Source: Sporomusa malonica
GTDB lineage: Bacteria; Bacillota; Negativicutes; Sporomusales; Sporomusaceae
Direction: 5' to 3'
Assembly: GCF_900176355.1 (NCBI RefSeq)
Contig: NZ_FWXI01000023.1
Location: forward strand, 1-64,000
DNA length: 64,000 nt
Shown here: positions 42,330 through 51,186 of the stretch, piece by piece
Layout: every line of letters starts with the position of its first letter
How positions within the stretch are numbered: position 1 is the first letter of the stretch
Position numbers and translations under genes: made by a program
Notes under the pieces: generated by a model
Databases searched by the model: none
What the model was told of the DNA's origin: nothing
What the model saw: the letters and a program-made list of their open reading frames with translations, nothing else

Positions 42330-42520
42330 TGAGAAACTTAAAGGGTAGAATCGAGAGGATGGCCTTGTTTGACATGGATGATACCTTGCTGCTGGGGCGT
42401 TTTATTGATAAAGCAGCAGCAGAACTTGGCTTTTCTGACAAGTTGGAACAGGCTAGGGACAGTGCAAAGCATCACATAGAGAGTAAAGCATTTCATTCTC
42501 TGCTGACTTGGGTATGTTAA
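42330..42520 (+). pseudogene. HAD phosphatase fragment (probable GpgP), truncated
   Basis: ATG 42330 follows GGGAGGAG and encodes the first HAD motif, MALFDMDDTLLLGRFIDKAA, then stops after 63 residues. The remaining HAD motifs are absent from the 70 bp before the next gene. HAD phosphatases that dephosphorylate glucosyl-3-phosphoglycerate are normally encoded beside GpgS, so this looks like the broken remains of that enzyme. Confidence 0.7.
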
Positions 42521-42589
42521 TAGTGCATGACTAGTTATGGTGCATAATTAATCTACTTAAGGCAATAGGGAATGCAAAGGGGGATTTCT

Positions 42590-44029
42590 ATGAGCAAAAA
42601 TATAATTAAAAACTGGCCATTTGTAAGACGAATAGAAGATGATGAAGTTGCTTTCTTTATGGAAGACTTTAAAAACCTTCAGGAAGAAAGCATAGCACAT
42701 AATAATGGAATTGTTGCAATAACGGACGGGTGGCAAGAGGGGGAAGTGGCCGCTGTTTTACGAGGCGGAGTCAATGCCCGAGCGGTTTTAGATGTTTTGG
42801 CGGCATCTGGTGTGAAACACATAAAAATTTTTCATTTAGAAGAAAGCCTACCGCAATTGGAAGAGGTGTTTTTATCTTCTGTAGTAGGTCCTGCTAATGC
42901 TTTGTTTGACAGTGTATCTGTTAAGTGGCGGCGGGATGCGTCAGTGCGAGAATTAGTTAAAGCAGTTGGCAAGGAATATAGCATGCTCTTTTTTGGTGCA
43001 CCATTAGCTTTTTCAGAAATACAGCCATTTTATCAGATGGTTAAGGATCATTATAGTGGTAGTGTAACGGTTGTGCGTGGCCCACACGACGAGGTGGAGT
43101 TTGATGAGAGCGATGAGATTTATCGCTGGGTTCGGCAGCGGACATTCGATGCCGGGGATTTTTCTCTGCCTGCTGTACTGCGTAGTTTTAAGAAGAAATT
43201 GAATAAAAAAGTCGCTGTTTTATTACCTAGTCTGAATGAAGAACGAACGGTTGGCAATGTCATTAAAACAGCATTGGAAGTCAAGGCGGCAGGTCTGATT
43301 GATGAAATAATCTTAGTCGATTCCTCTTCGAGTGATAGTACTGTTGAAATTGCTAAATCCTATGGTATTCCTGTTTTTGTACATCAAGAGATATTCCCGG
43401 AAATTGGTAGCTATCGTGGTAAAGGAGAGGCTATGTTCAAAAGTGCGTTTGTTACCGATGCGGATATTTTGGCATGGGTAGATACAGATATAGAAAGTAT
43501 TACCCCGCGCTTTTTTTACGGTTTGCTCGGGCCAATGTTTACCAACCCTACTATTCGATTTTCTAAAGGTTATTTTTCCAGACCTGTCAAGGTGGAAGCA
43601 TCTGGGGTAGAGTTGGGTGGTGGGCGAGTTACGGAAATTTTAGCCCGCCCCTGGATTAATGCTTTTAGACCGCAGTTGTCTGGATATATCCAACCCTTGG
43701 CCGGAACAGTAGCTATCTATCGCGATGAATTTTTAAAAATGCGTATCCCAGTCAACTATGGCGTGGAAATGGCGATGCTACTACAAGCAGTGGAGAGAGC
43801 TGGTCTTTGGGCTACCTGTCAAGTTAACCTTGGTACCGTTGTCCACAGATCGAAAGATGTTATTGGGCTTAGTGAGATGGCTTTTCAAATTCTACAGGTG
43901 CTGGCCGAAATGGGACAAGGCAGTGTTGGTGCAAAGGGTAATGAAACACTGCGGCGGGTTTACTCTGCGCATAGGCAGTTTGAGATTGGCAGTAAACGGT
44001 TTGAAGTTATATGGCGTGAATATCAATAG
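42590..44029 (+). CDS. gpgS: Glucosyl-3-phosphoglycerate synthase with extra N-terminal domain
   Basis: The 479-residue protein has a GT81 catalytic half from about residue 205: VAVLLPSLNEERTVGNVI, a VDSSSSDSTVEIA motif, ILAWVDTDIE (the metal-binding D-x-D) and YIQPLAGTVAIYRDEF. The reaction joins glucose from a nucleotide sugar to 3-phosphoglycerate, the first step to the osmolyte glucosylglycerate. Known GpgS proteins are about 330 residues. The first 200 here form an additional alpha/beta domain (GIVAITDGWQEGEVAAVLRG). ATG 42590 follows AAGGGGG. Confidence 0.85.
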   Translation: MSKNIIKNWPFVRRIEDDEVAFFMEDFKNLQEESIAHNNGIVAITDGWQEGEVAAVLRGGVNARAVLDVLAASGVKHIKIFHLEESLPQLEEVFLSSVVGPANALFDSVSVKWRRDASVRELVKAVGKEYSMLFFGAPLAFSEIQPFYQMVKDHYSGSVTVVRGPHDEVEFDESDEIYRWVRQRTFDAGDFSLPAVLRSFKKKLNKKVAVLLPSLNEERTVGNVIKTALEVKAAGLIDEIILVDSSSSDSTVEIAKSYGIPVFVHQEIFPEIGSYRGKGEAMFKSAFVTDADILAWVDTDIESITPRFFYGLLGPMFTNPTIRFSKGYFSRPVKVEASGVELGGGRVTEILARPWINAFRPQLSGYIQPLAGTVAIYRDEFLKMRIPVNYGVEMAMLLQAVERAGLWATCQVNLGTVVHRSKDVIGLSEMAFQILQVLAEMGQGSVGAKGNETLRRVYSAHRQFEIGSKRFEVIWREYQ

Positions 44030-44102
44030 GATACCTGAAAAGCAGGCTTTGGTGATTGAACTTCAATCGCATATCTGTGAGGAATAAGGGAGGAGGCGGA
44101 AT

Positions 44103-45140
44103 ATGATTTTATCTATACCAGATATGAAAGGTTTGTTTTTATCTTTGGCAGTTTTTCTGCTGTGTAATGCCATAGGAATTATCATAAGCAAGGGGATTTG
44201 GAGTAAGGTTACGAGAATCACTACTCATGTTTCGGAGGAGTATGCCGAAATACTAGGTAAAGCGTTACAGGGGATGCCTGCGCTATGGGGGGCGCTGCTA
44301 GGCAGCTATAGTGCTATACGCATGGTTGAGGCTAAGGCGGAATGGTTACGATTACTCGATGGAATTGTGGTTGCTGCAGGTATTTTTTCTATTACCATGG
44401 TAACGGCCCGCATTTTTGCCGCAATGGCTACCATATATGCCCGGCGAGCTGAAGGGGCATTTCCGTCGGCCTCTATTTTGGCCAACATTATTGAAGCTGC
44501 AACCTATGTAACAGGAGTGTTGATCATACTGCAAACCTTTGGGGTTTCCATTGCTCCGATTTTAACTGCTTTAGGAGTGGGTGGCTTAGCTGTGGCATTG
44601 GCGTTGCAGGATACATTGGCAAATGTATTTTCCGGTCTGCACATTCTTTTGGCCAAGCCGATTCAAGCAGGCGACTATATTAAGTTAAGTACAGGTGAAG
44701 AAGGGCACGTTATGGATATTTCATGGCGTAACACCACAATTCGGGCGCTAGGAAACAGCCTGATTATTGTTCCCAATCAGAAGATTGCCTCGGCAATTAT
44801 TATCAATTATGATAAACCGGATAGGGAATTAGCGGTTAGTGTATCTGTGGGTGTAAGTTATGCCAGTGACTTAGATCACGTAGAAAAAGTCACCCTGACA
44901 GTGGCTAAAGAAGTAATGGATGAAATGGCAGCAGGTATTGCAAATTTTGAGCCTGTTGTACGTTTCCACACCTTCGGAGATTCCAGCATACTATTAAATG
45001 TAATTTTACGCGTGGAAGGATTTATTGATCAATTTAGGATGAAACACGAGCTGATCAAGCGACTGCATACGAGATATAATCGGGAGGGTATTGAGATCCC
45101 ATTCCCAATACGTACTATCCATATGAAATCAGTGGATTGA
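44103..45140 (+). CDS. Small-conductance mechanosensitive channel, MscS family (copy 1)
   Basis: The 345-residue protein has N-terminal helices. The pore helix and the start of the beta domain are APILTALGVGGLAVALALQDTLANVFSGLHIL (about 155-186) and AGDYIKLSTGEEGHVMDISWRNT. MscS releases solutes after hypo-osmotic shock. It sits in the same transcript as the osmolyte synthase, which is functionally coherent. GGGAGGAGG precedes the ATG. A same-length paralogue lies at 52077. Confidence 0.92.
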   Translation: MILSIPDMKGLFLSLAVFLLCNAIGIIISKGIWSKVTRITTHVSEEYAEILGKALQGMPALWGALLGSYSAIRMVEAKAEWLRLLDGIVVAAGIFSITMVTARIFAAMATIYARRAEGAFPSASILANIIEAATYVTGVLIILQTFGVSIAPILTALGVGGLAVALALQDTLANVFSGLHILLAKPIQAGDYIKLSTGEEGHVMDISWRNTTIRALGNSLIIVPNQKIASAIIINYDKPDRELAVSVSVGVSYASDLDHVEKVTLTVAKEVMDEMAAGIANFEPVVRFHTFGDSSILLNVILRVEGFIDQFRMKHELIKRLHTRYNREGIEIPFPIRTIHMKSVD

Positions 45141-45178
45141 CATTAATGACGAAATAGAAACTAGGGTCAGATAGATGC

Positions 45179-45258
45179 TTCAACGACATATCAGAAAAAT
45201 TCCATGCTAGGCTCAAACAATCCTTATTATTCTACGTATGGCTTGGAACTGTACCGAG
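45179..45258. repeat. 80-bp repeat, copy 2
   Basis: Second copy of the sequence at 42018-42096, about 3.16 kb away in direct orientation. The two copies bracket the glucosylglycerate/MscS transcript. Confidence 0.8.
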
Positions 45259-45267
45259 GTCAGCAGG

Positions 45268-45296
45268 TTGACGGTGGATAATAAGTAGTGTACAAT
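45268..45296 (+). promoter_or_regulatory. Promoter upstream of hairpin B
   Basis: TTGACG (45268-45273) and TACAAT (45291-45296) are 17 bp apart. With hairpin B it would make a small RNA of about 65 nt. Confidence 0.6.
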
Positions 45297-45325
45297 GTAA
45301 AAAAAAAGATATTTGCATGTTGTGG

Positions 45326-45366
45326 AGGAGCCTGTCACACGATAGGCTCCTTTTTGATTTTTTTTA
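45326..45366 (+). terminator. Terminator hairpin B
   Basis: AGGAGCCT and AGGCTCCT pair, followed by TTTTGATTTTTTTT, a strong intrinsic terminator that begins some 25 nt after the presumed start of transcription. Confidence 0.8.
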
Positions 45367-45404
45367 GGGGATAAGTTATGGGAGGAGGATAGTTTCAAAA
45401 CGTA

Positions 45405-45433
45405 TTGTAAAAAAATGGAAAAGACTATATGAT
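45405..45433 (+). promoter_or_regulatory. Promoter of the dapB-like leader
   Basis: TTGTAA (45405-45410) and TATGAT (45428-45433) are 17 bp apart. Transcription near 45440 would include the HEARO-like RNA and the c-di-AMP riboswitch. Confidence 0.55.
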
Positions 45434-45435
45434 GT

Positions 45436-45590
45436 AGATATGGAATTCAAAATCCATATCTATCCGATGACTAACCCGCTCTAAGACTCCCATCTTCTAC
45501 AAGTGGGAGTTAAGAGCGGCTAAGTCCCTGGATAAGGGCGACTAACCTTCAGATGGGGTTAAAACTCCACCTGAAGCTAAGTCTACTTTA
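45436..45590 (+). ncRNA. HEARO/omega-RNA-like element without its protein gene
   Basis: After a 9-bp hairpin (45436-45462) the sequence GATGACTAACCCGCTC begins a chain of stems: ccgctc/gagcgg enclosing actccca/tgggagt (45476-45519), a tccct/agggc stem, and cttcag/ctgaag enclosing tgg-g/actcca (45547-45575). These are linked by repeated CTAAG or GACTAAC strands. This is how I remember HEARO RNAs, the guide scaffolds of IsrB/IscB proteins in IS605-type elements. No IsrB, IscB or TnpB gene is nearby, so it would be an orphan. An ATGA lies at its 5' edge. It could instead be another IS605-derived hairpin element. Confidence 0.5.
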
Positions 45591-45593
45591 TAA

Positions 45594-45726
45594 GGCAATC
45601 GCCGAATTCCGTTTTATGGAAGCGGGGGACCCATTTTTGGGGTGAATCCTGTCAAAGCAGGTAGGGCAAATTTCTTTCTGCCCGAATCCGTCAGCTAACC
45701 TCGTAGGCGTTGGAAGAGAAGGATGA
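45594..45726 (+). ncRNA. Cyclic-di-AMP riboswitch (ydaO-yuaA)
   Basis: Conserved blocks are nearly identical to B. subtilis ydaO: AGCGGGGGACCCA, GGGGTGAATCC, GGTAGGGC, TGCCCGAATCCGTCAGCTAA and CCTCGTAGGCGT. It precedes a DapB-like gene. This class usually stops transcription when c-di-AMP is high. Confidence 0.95.
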
Positions 45727-45856
45727 GTTGTCCTGCCACTCCTTTTAAGACCGGTTAATCGGTCTTAGAGGTGTTCCTTCTCAAAAGCTGATTTTGTAAA
45801 AGCTTGTTGCCATCATGCAGGATGAATGCAGCAAGGAACTAACAAGCTACAGTTTT
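45716..45856 (+). promoter_or_regulatory. Expression platform of the c-di-AMP riboswitch
   Basis: Two hairpins lie between aptamer and gene: GAGAAGGA/TCCTTCTC enclosing aagaccg/cggtctt (45716-45782), and AGCTTGTT/AACAAGCT (45801-45848) followed by ACAGTTTT. The second, just before the ribosome site, is the likely terminator. Confidence 0.55.
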
Positions 45857-45870
45857 AAAGGAGGAGTATA

Positions 45871-46638
45871 ATGGGAAAAATTAGGATTGGTATTTTTGGT
45901 TTTGGAAAAACTGGTAAAGTTGTCGCCAATGAATTCTTGAATGACAGTTTGTTCACATTGGCGTGGGTGGTGCGTAAAGGCCAAAATGATCATCACAAAT
46001 ATGCCAGCCGGCTGCTGGGATATGAGTTTGATGCAGGAGAGATTTTTTCTATTGAGGACATTGATGATAATTTTTTTATTGAAAGGCCGGTAGATGCTCT
46101 TGTAGATTTTTCGGATTCTACAGGGATTTATTTATACAAAAAGGCAGCGGAAGCAGGAATTCCAATTATATCTGCCATTTCAAAATATGAGCAGGAGGAA
46201 ATGAATCTGATAAAATCCTATGCAAAGCTTACTTCGGTACTTTATTCTCCCAATATTACGTTGGGGATTAACGTGCTGATGGTAGCCGCTCAGATTTTGC
46301 AAAAAATAGCTCCTCATGCCGATATTGAAATTGTAGAGGAACATTTTAAAGGTAAAAAAGAAGTATCAGGAACAGCCAAAAGAATTGCAAATGTGCTTAG
46401 CCTTAATGAAGAGGAACACCTAAATTCAATTCGTGTTGGCGGAATCGTTGGGCGTCACGAAATCATCTTCGGGATGCCAAATCAGACGATACGGTTGTAC
46501 CACGAAAGCATAAGCAGGGCAGCCTTTGGTCAGGGGGCTATTTTTGCAGTGAAATATCTCATAGGGCAACCCCCAGGAATGTACACCATGGAAACGATAA
46601 TTGCCGAGATGTTCAGACAAAATATTCCGGTATATTAA
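45871..46638 (+). CDS. DapB-like dihydrodipicolinate reductase homologue
   Basis: The 255-residue protein has the DapB NAD(P)H-binding start RIGIFGFGKTGKVV and the second-domain block EIVEEHFKGKKEVSGTAKRI. DapB reduces the precursor of diaminopimelate and lysine. The usual H-H-x-x-K and D-A-P-S-G-T-A motifs appear as EHFKGKK and EVSGTA, so key residues are altered, and it may be a divergent paralogue. c-di-AMP control and the adjacent germination operon point to cell wall or spore metabolism. AAAGGAGGAG precedes the ATG. Confidence 0.8.
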   Translation: MGKIRIGIFGFGKTGKVVANEFLNDSLFTLAWVVRKGQNDHHKYASRLLGYEFDAGEIFSIEDIDDNFFIERPVDALVDFSDSTGIYLYKKAAEAGIPIISAISKYEQEEMNLIKSYAKLTSVLYSPNITLGINVLMVAAQILQKIAPHADIEIVEEHFKGKKEVSGTAKRIANVLSLNEEEHLNSIRVGGIVGRHEIIFGMPNQTIRLYHESISRAAFGQGAIFAVKYLIGQPPGMYTMETIIAEMFRQNIPVY

Positions 46639-46663
46639 ATCAACGAAACAACGTACGAACATA

Positions 46664-46710
46664 AAAATCTCCCGTGAGGATATGAAGTATCCTTACGGGA
46701 GATTTTGTAT
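46664..46710 (+). terminator. Terminator of the dapB-like gene
   Basis: A 19-bp near-perfect stem (aaaatctcccgtgaggata and complement) is followed by TTTTGTAT. Confidence 0.85.
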
Positions 46711-46793
46711 ATATATAGCTAGCTTGTACTAAAATTGGGATTTTTGGCAAATCTATATAAATATAAGTATGATTTAGCCATTGAGGTATAAAT

Positions 46794-48635
46794 GTGGGGC
46801 AAAACGGCTTTTCTAAACTTTATGCAAGAATTAAAAACCTCCTGCTCTATAAGCCACCGACAGAGCCACATCGGTTTGTTTTAGGCGAAGGGGCGGATGA
46901 TACCTGGAGCAAATCCACTCCTTCAGAAGCAACCGCACCACTTGCGGCGCAGGAACGGGCTCTGACGACATTACTGTCGTTCAGTCGCCAGTTAGAAGCG
47001 CTTATTCAGAAGATCAGTCAATCGCTTCAAGCGGGGGAGCAGGTCAGCGCTGAATTAAGAATGGAATGCGATAAACTTACCAGGGAATTTGCAGAATTAT
47101 CGCCCATTACCCTAGCTTACGATAGTGCTATGGATGATCCCGCGGAACTAACAGTGAAGATAAGTTTGTTCGAGAATGAAGCAGTGCTTTCCCGTCTTTT
47201 TAATCTTCCTGATAATAAAGACGTTGTAGTCAGGAAGTTTACATTGCCGTCAACTCCGGAAATTCCCGCTATGGCCGTTTTCCTTGAAGGTCTCAGTGAT
47301 AAAAAGTTAATTAATTTTATGGTGTTGGCACCGCTAATGCTGCTGCCTAAAGATAGGGCAACAACACCTGGTAAAGACTTAGTTGAAACCTTGATCAATA
47401 CCTACATCCCTGGTAATCAAGTAAAACTTGCGACTACATATGAAGAAGTGGCCAGTGGAATAAACGGTGGTGATACCGTTGTCTTTGTGGATGGTAGTGC
47501 GCAAGCGTTTATTATCGAAACCAAGGGGTGGGAGCATCGCTCGGTTGGAAAACCCGAGATAGAACCTTCGGTACGCGGCAGTCAGATGGCATTTACTGAA
47601 ACGCTGCGGGTTAATACTGGGCTTATCCGCTCTCTTATGCGTAACAGCGACCTGACAACCGAGATACTTACAGTTGGTAAACAGAGTAAGACGCCTTGTG
47701 CCGTTATGTATCTAAAATCAATTGCCAATCCAGACCTGGTAATTGAGGTGAAACAGCGGATTAATGGAATAGTGACAGATTATGTTACAGATGCCGGAGT
47801 TCTTGAACAGCTTATTGATGACCACCCAAATATTCCTATGCCTATGACATTGTCAACCGAGCGGCCCGATAGGGTGGCACCCCATTTGTCAGAGGGTAGA
47901 GTGGCTATCCTTTTGGAAGGAAGTCCGTTTGCGTTGGTGGTACCGTTTTCGTTCATAAGTCTATTTCACTCCATCGACGATTATGCTTTTAAACCAATCC
48001 CCGGTACTTTTATGAGAGTATTGCGCATAGCTGGTTTGTTACTTGCCTCAATACTCCCTTCTTTATATTTAGCCATTAGCTACTTTCATCAGGAAGCATT
48101 ACCAACTGATTTGCTACTTGCAATTGCTGCTGCCCGTGAACTCGTACCCTTTCCCGCTATCGTTGAAGTTATATTAATGGAGATATCCTTTGAACTGATT
48201 CGGGAAGCAGGAACCCGAATACCGGGTATGCTGGGTTCTACGATCGGCATTGTAGGTGCGATTATCATTGGACAAGCAGCCGTAGCGGCCAATATCGTTA
48301 GCCCGATCATGGTTGTTATTGTGGCGGTTACAGGACTTGCTTCCTTTACGATCACAGATTACCGTCTTTCCTTTGGTATTCGCTTAGCGCGTTTTGGCTA
48401 TTTGCTGCTAGCAACAATGTTCGGGCTTGTTGGAGTGGCGGCTGGGATTATTCTAAGTTTGATACTTGTCTGCTCGATGAAATCATTTGGGGTACCATAT
48501 CTTGTGCCGATTTCACCCAAGGTTACCCCTGGCTTTGATATTGTTGTGCGGGGGGCGGCCTATAGTCAGGAGACACGGCCAGATGAACTAAACACTCTTG
48601 ATAGGAAGCGGCAGGCAAAGGTAAGCCGCCGGTGA
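46794..48635 (+). CDS. Spore germination receptor subunit A (GerA/GerKA family)
   Basis: The 613-residue protein has a soluble N-terminal half and five or so membrane helices after about residue 395. Family signatures are VFVDGSAQAFIIETKGWEHR, SVRGSQMAFTETLRVNTGLI and EGRVAILLEGSPFALVVP. GerA subunits sit in the inner spore membrane and help sense nutrients. GTG 46794 follows GAGGT. An N-terminal Glu/Gln-rich coiled stretch (about 48-100) is longer than in some members. It overlaps gerB by four bases. Confidence 0.93.
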   Translation: MGQNGFSKLYARIKNLLLYKPPTEPHRFVLGEGADDTWSKSTPSEATAPLAAQERALTTLLSFSRQLEALIQKISQSLQAGEQVSAELRMECDKLTREFAELSPITLAYDSAMDDPAELTVKISLFENEAVLSRLFNLPDNKDVVVRKFTLPSTPEIPAMAVFLEGLSDKKLINFMVLAPLMLLPKDRATTPGKDLVETLINTYIPGNQVKLATTYEEVASGINGGDTVVFVDGSAQAFIIETKGWEHRSVGKPEIEPSVRGSQMAFTETLRVNTGLIRSLMRNSDLTTEILTVGKQSKTPCAVMYLKSIANPDLVIEVKQRINGIVTDYVTDAGVLEQLIDDHPNIPMPMTLSTERPDRVAPHLSEGRVAILLEGSPFALVVPFSFISLFHSIDDYAFKPIPGTFMRVLRIAGLLLASILPSLYLAISYFHQEALPTDLLLAIAAARELVPFPAIVEVILMEISFELIREAGTRIPGMLGSTIGIVGAIIIGQAAVAANIVSPIMVVIVAVTGLASFTITDYRLSFGIRLARFGYLLLATMFGLVGVAAGIILSLILVCSMKSFGVPYLVPISPKVTPGFDIVVRGAAYSQETRPDELNTLDRKRQAKVSRR

Positions 48636-49774
48636 CTAACGGAAAAAAGCGAAAGGGAGGGAGCGAGTTGAGTTACCAAAGTGGAAATATGGGGATTGCC
48701 GAAGCTATGGCCATTGTGTTTGCGGTAACCTTCGTTCCGGTATTTCAGTCCATTTGGTCGATTACTATTGATCAGGCCAAAAGCGCTGCCTGGATGATAC
48801 CTTGTATCAATGGACTAATTACCGGCAGCGTTTTTTTCCTTTTGCTGTATGTCATGGAAAAAGTCCCAGGAGACCTTTTGGACGTATCGCGTAAACTGCT
48901 AGGGAGCCCAATGGCTAAGTTGATTGGACTAGTGTATTTCGCACATTTTTACATCGAATCTGCCCTTCTATTACGGGAGTTTTCGGAAAACACGCTGTTA
49001 ACAGCGTTGCCTTACCTTGAATTTTCAGTTGCAATCCTGTTCTATTCTTTGGTCGCTGCCGTTATTCTCTATCTTGGTATTGAGCCTCTCGCCCGAGCAA
49101 GCTATATTGTGATGCCGGTTATCGTATTTGCAGTTCTCTTTGTGGTCGTTTTTTTATACCCCAAGTTTATTGTTCTCCAATTAACCCCCTGGCAGGGACC
49201 TGGCATTGAAAAGGTTTTAATAAATGGCACGTGGGTATCAGGATTCAATTTCGGGTTACTATTGCTACCCATACTAGCGCGCAGTCTCCATGACGTAACA
49301 ACAATTCGTTACGCTGCACTATACGGGTTTGGACTTAGTGTTGTGATGAGAATAGTCATGGTTCTGGGATTTACCCTGGTATTTGGCTCTGGTACTGGCA
49401 GGGAAAAGATGCTTCCCTTTTTTGAGATGACACGCGCGGTATATGTGAGCCGGTATCTGCAGCGAATTGAATCGTTATTTATCCTCTTGTGGGTTGTTGC
49501 TGGGATTATCGCTATCGCAGTGACGTTTTATGTGTCAATCTATATTATCACTAGGTTAGTTGATCTGCCGACGTATAAGCCACTCATTTTTCCCACGATA
49601 CTATCGGCGGCGCAGCTTGCTATGCTGCCACCAGACATCACCAGCGTCTTACTGCTTCATGGAAATCTAGTAACTACCTGGTACAATATCGGTTCACTGG
49701 GAGTGCCGCTATTGATTTTCATTGCATTTTTTGTGCGCAGAAAGGGAGTCAAGACATGGTCCTCCGGCTCTTAG
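48632..49774 (+). CDS. Spore germination receptor subunit B (GerB family)
   Basis: This 380-residue membrane protein with about ten helices belongs to the amino-acid permease-like GerAB group, the ligand-binding subunit. GTG 48632 overlaps the gerA stop; TTG 48668 behind AGGGAGGGAG is an alternative start with a better ribosome site. It overlaps gerC by 19 bases. Confidence 0.9.
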   Translation: MTNGKKRKGGSELSYQSGNMGIAEAMAIVFAVTFVPVFQSIWSITIDQAKSAAWMIPCINGLITGSVFFLLLYVMEKVPGDLLDVSRKLLGSPMAKLIGLVYFAHFYIESALLLREFSENTLLTALPYLEFSVAILFYSLVAAVILYLGIEPLARASYIVMPVIVFAVLFVVVFLYPKFIVLQLTPWQGPGIEKVLINGTWVSGFNFGLLLLPILARSLHDVTTIRYAALYGFGLSVVMRIVMVLGFTLVFGSGTGREKMLPFFEMTRAVYVSRYLQRIESLFILLWVVAGIIAIAVTFYVSIYIITRLVDLPTYKPLIFPTILSAAQLAMLPPDITSVLLLHGNLVTTWYNIGSLGVPLLIFIAFFVRRKGVKTWSSGS

Positions 49775-51009
49775 CGGGTATGTTGCTGGTTATTGCTTTC
49801 CTTATTACTGGCTGCGTTGGTTCCCGTGAAACTGACGATGTTGCCTATGTGATAGCAGTAGGGATCGATAAAGCCGAGGACGGAATGATGGAAGTAACCT
49901 ACCAGATTGCTATTCCTAAAGCGCAAGGCGGCGGAGGGAAAGCAGGTGGCGAAGATGGTGGAAGCTTCATACTAAATTCAATTAAAGCAACTAACCTGGC
50001 CGAAGCTCGCAATTTACTTACATCTACTATGGGCCGATTCCCTAGTCTTTCGCACACCAAAGCTTTCATTGTTAGCGAAGAGTTTGCCCGGCAGGGACTT
50101 GGCAATTTGCTTGGCCCGATAATGCGTTTTAGGGAGTTTCGGGGGAGCATTATTCTTGTTATAGTGAAAGGTACTGCCAAAGAGTTTTTGCAAGCAAACA
50201 ACCCTAAAATTGAAACCCAACTGTCCAAGTATTATGAAGGCCTGATCTTCGAAAGAAGAGAGTCAGGCTTCTTTCTTCAAACCGATATTCATGATTTTTA
50301 TATACGGTTGAAAAATCCTGTAGGCTCACCTTATGCCTTGTATGCCGGCCTAAATCCTAAAAAAGGTACCAATAATCCTGCCGGACCCAAAGTTCCTCCT
50401 GAGAAAACCGAGGAGTATATACCGGGTGGAATGCCACGCTCAGGGGAGGAAAACCGTCCGGAATTCCTGGGTACGGCTTTGTTTCGGGCAGACAAGATGG
50501 TAGGATGGCTGACTAACGAAGAAACGAGAGCTGTGGAGCTTTTACAAGGGGAATTTACGCGTGGTTACCTTGTTGTAGAGGACCCGCTGGTACCGAAATC
50601 ATCTATCAATATTAGTCTGCGGCTGGGTGAGCATCCAGCTGTTAAGCTGCGTATGGATGACGGCAAGGTCTCCATTACGGTTAAAGTGAGGATCGAGGGT
50701 GAGATTAGCAGTATTCCGAGTGGTATTAACTATGAAGTAGACGAATATCGACAGCTATTAGAGGCCCAGATAGCACAGCTAATGGAGTATCAAATACGTA
50801 AGATGCTGCAAAAAACACAAGAGCTTGGTAGTGACCCTATAGGTTTTATTGCTTATATGCGTCCTGAGTTTAAAACGCATGAAGAGATGATGAATGCGGA
50901 TTTGCTAGAACTATATAGTCAAGCTGATATTCAAATCGATATTAAGGCAGCCATTCGGCGAAGCGGACTCATGTGGCGCTCAACGGAGATCTTGGGTAAG
51001 GATAAGTAA
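49756..51009 (+). CDS. Spore germination lipoprotein (GerC family)
   Basis: The 417-residue lipoprotein (LIAFLITGCVGSRETDD, Cys about 21) has the GerC pattern VAYVIAVGIDKAEDG. The SHTKAFIVSEEFARQGL and YLVVEDPLV segments fall in the ordered three-domain region. A Gly-rich insert near residue 56 (QGGGGKAGGEDGGS) is unusual. It completes the A-B-C receptor. Confidence 0.92.
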   Translation: MVLRLLAGMLLVIAFLITGCVGSRETDDVAYVIAVGIDKAEDGMMEVTYQIAIPKAQGGGGKAGGEDGGSFILNSIKATNLAEARNLLTSTMGRFPSLSHTKAFIVSEEFARQGLGNLLGPIMRFREFRGSIILVIVKGTAKEFLQANNPKIETQLSKYYEGLIFERRESGFFLQTDIHDFYIRLKNPVGSPYALYAGLNPKKGTNNPAGPKVPPEKTEEYIPGGMPRSGEENRPEFLGTALFRADKMVGWLTNEETRAVELLQGEFTRGYLVVEDPLVPKSSINISLRLGEHPAVKLRMDDGKVSITVKVRIEGEISSIPSGINYEVDEYRQLLEAQIAQLMEYQIRKMLQKTQELGSDPIGFIAYMRPEFKTHEEMMNADLLELYSQADIQIDIKAAIRRSGLMWRSTEILGKDK

Positions 51010-51021
51010 GGATGTGAGTGA

Positions 51022-51186
51022 ATGGCGTATGTTATGATTGGGATTGCTCTGGTTGCGGGAATCCATGCCTATTCGTATGCCAAGGCTCTAAAATGTAGTG
51101 GCAATACTGTAGGTGCATTTGTGGTCTTACTATTCGTAGCGGCTAGTATTGGTTTGCCGATTTACCGAATGATAACGGCGCCATGA
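51022..51186 (+). CDS. Small two-helix membrane protein of the ger operon
   Basis: ATG 51022 after AAGGATG opens a 54-residue frame, 12 bp after gerC, with two hydrophobic stretches (MIGIALVAGIHAYSYA and AFVVLLFVAASIGLPIY). Some ger operons carry such a small extra subunit. Its role is unknown. Confidence 0.65.
   Translation: MAYVMIGIALVAGIHAYSYAKALKCSGNTVGAFVVLLFVAASIGLPIYRMITAP

Noticed and set aside
45213..45398. 61-codon minus-strand frame over repeat copy 2 and hairpin B
   Set aside because: It covers a promoter and terminator, has low-complexity sequence and no ribosome site.
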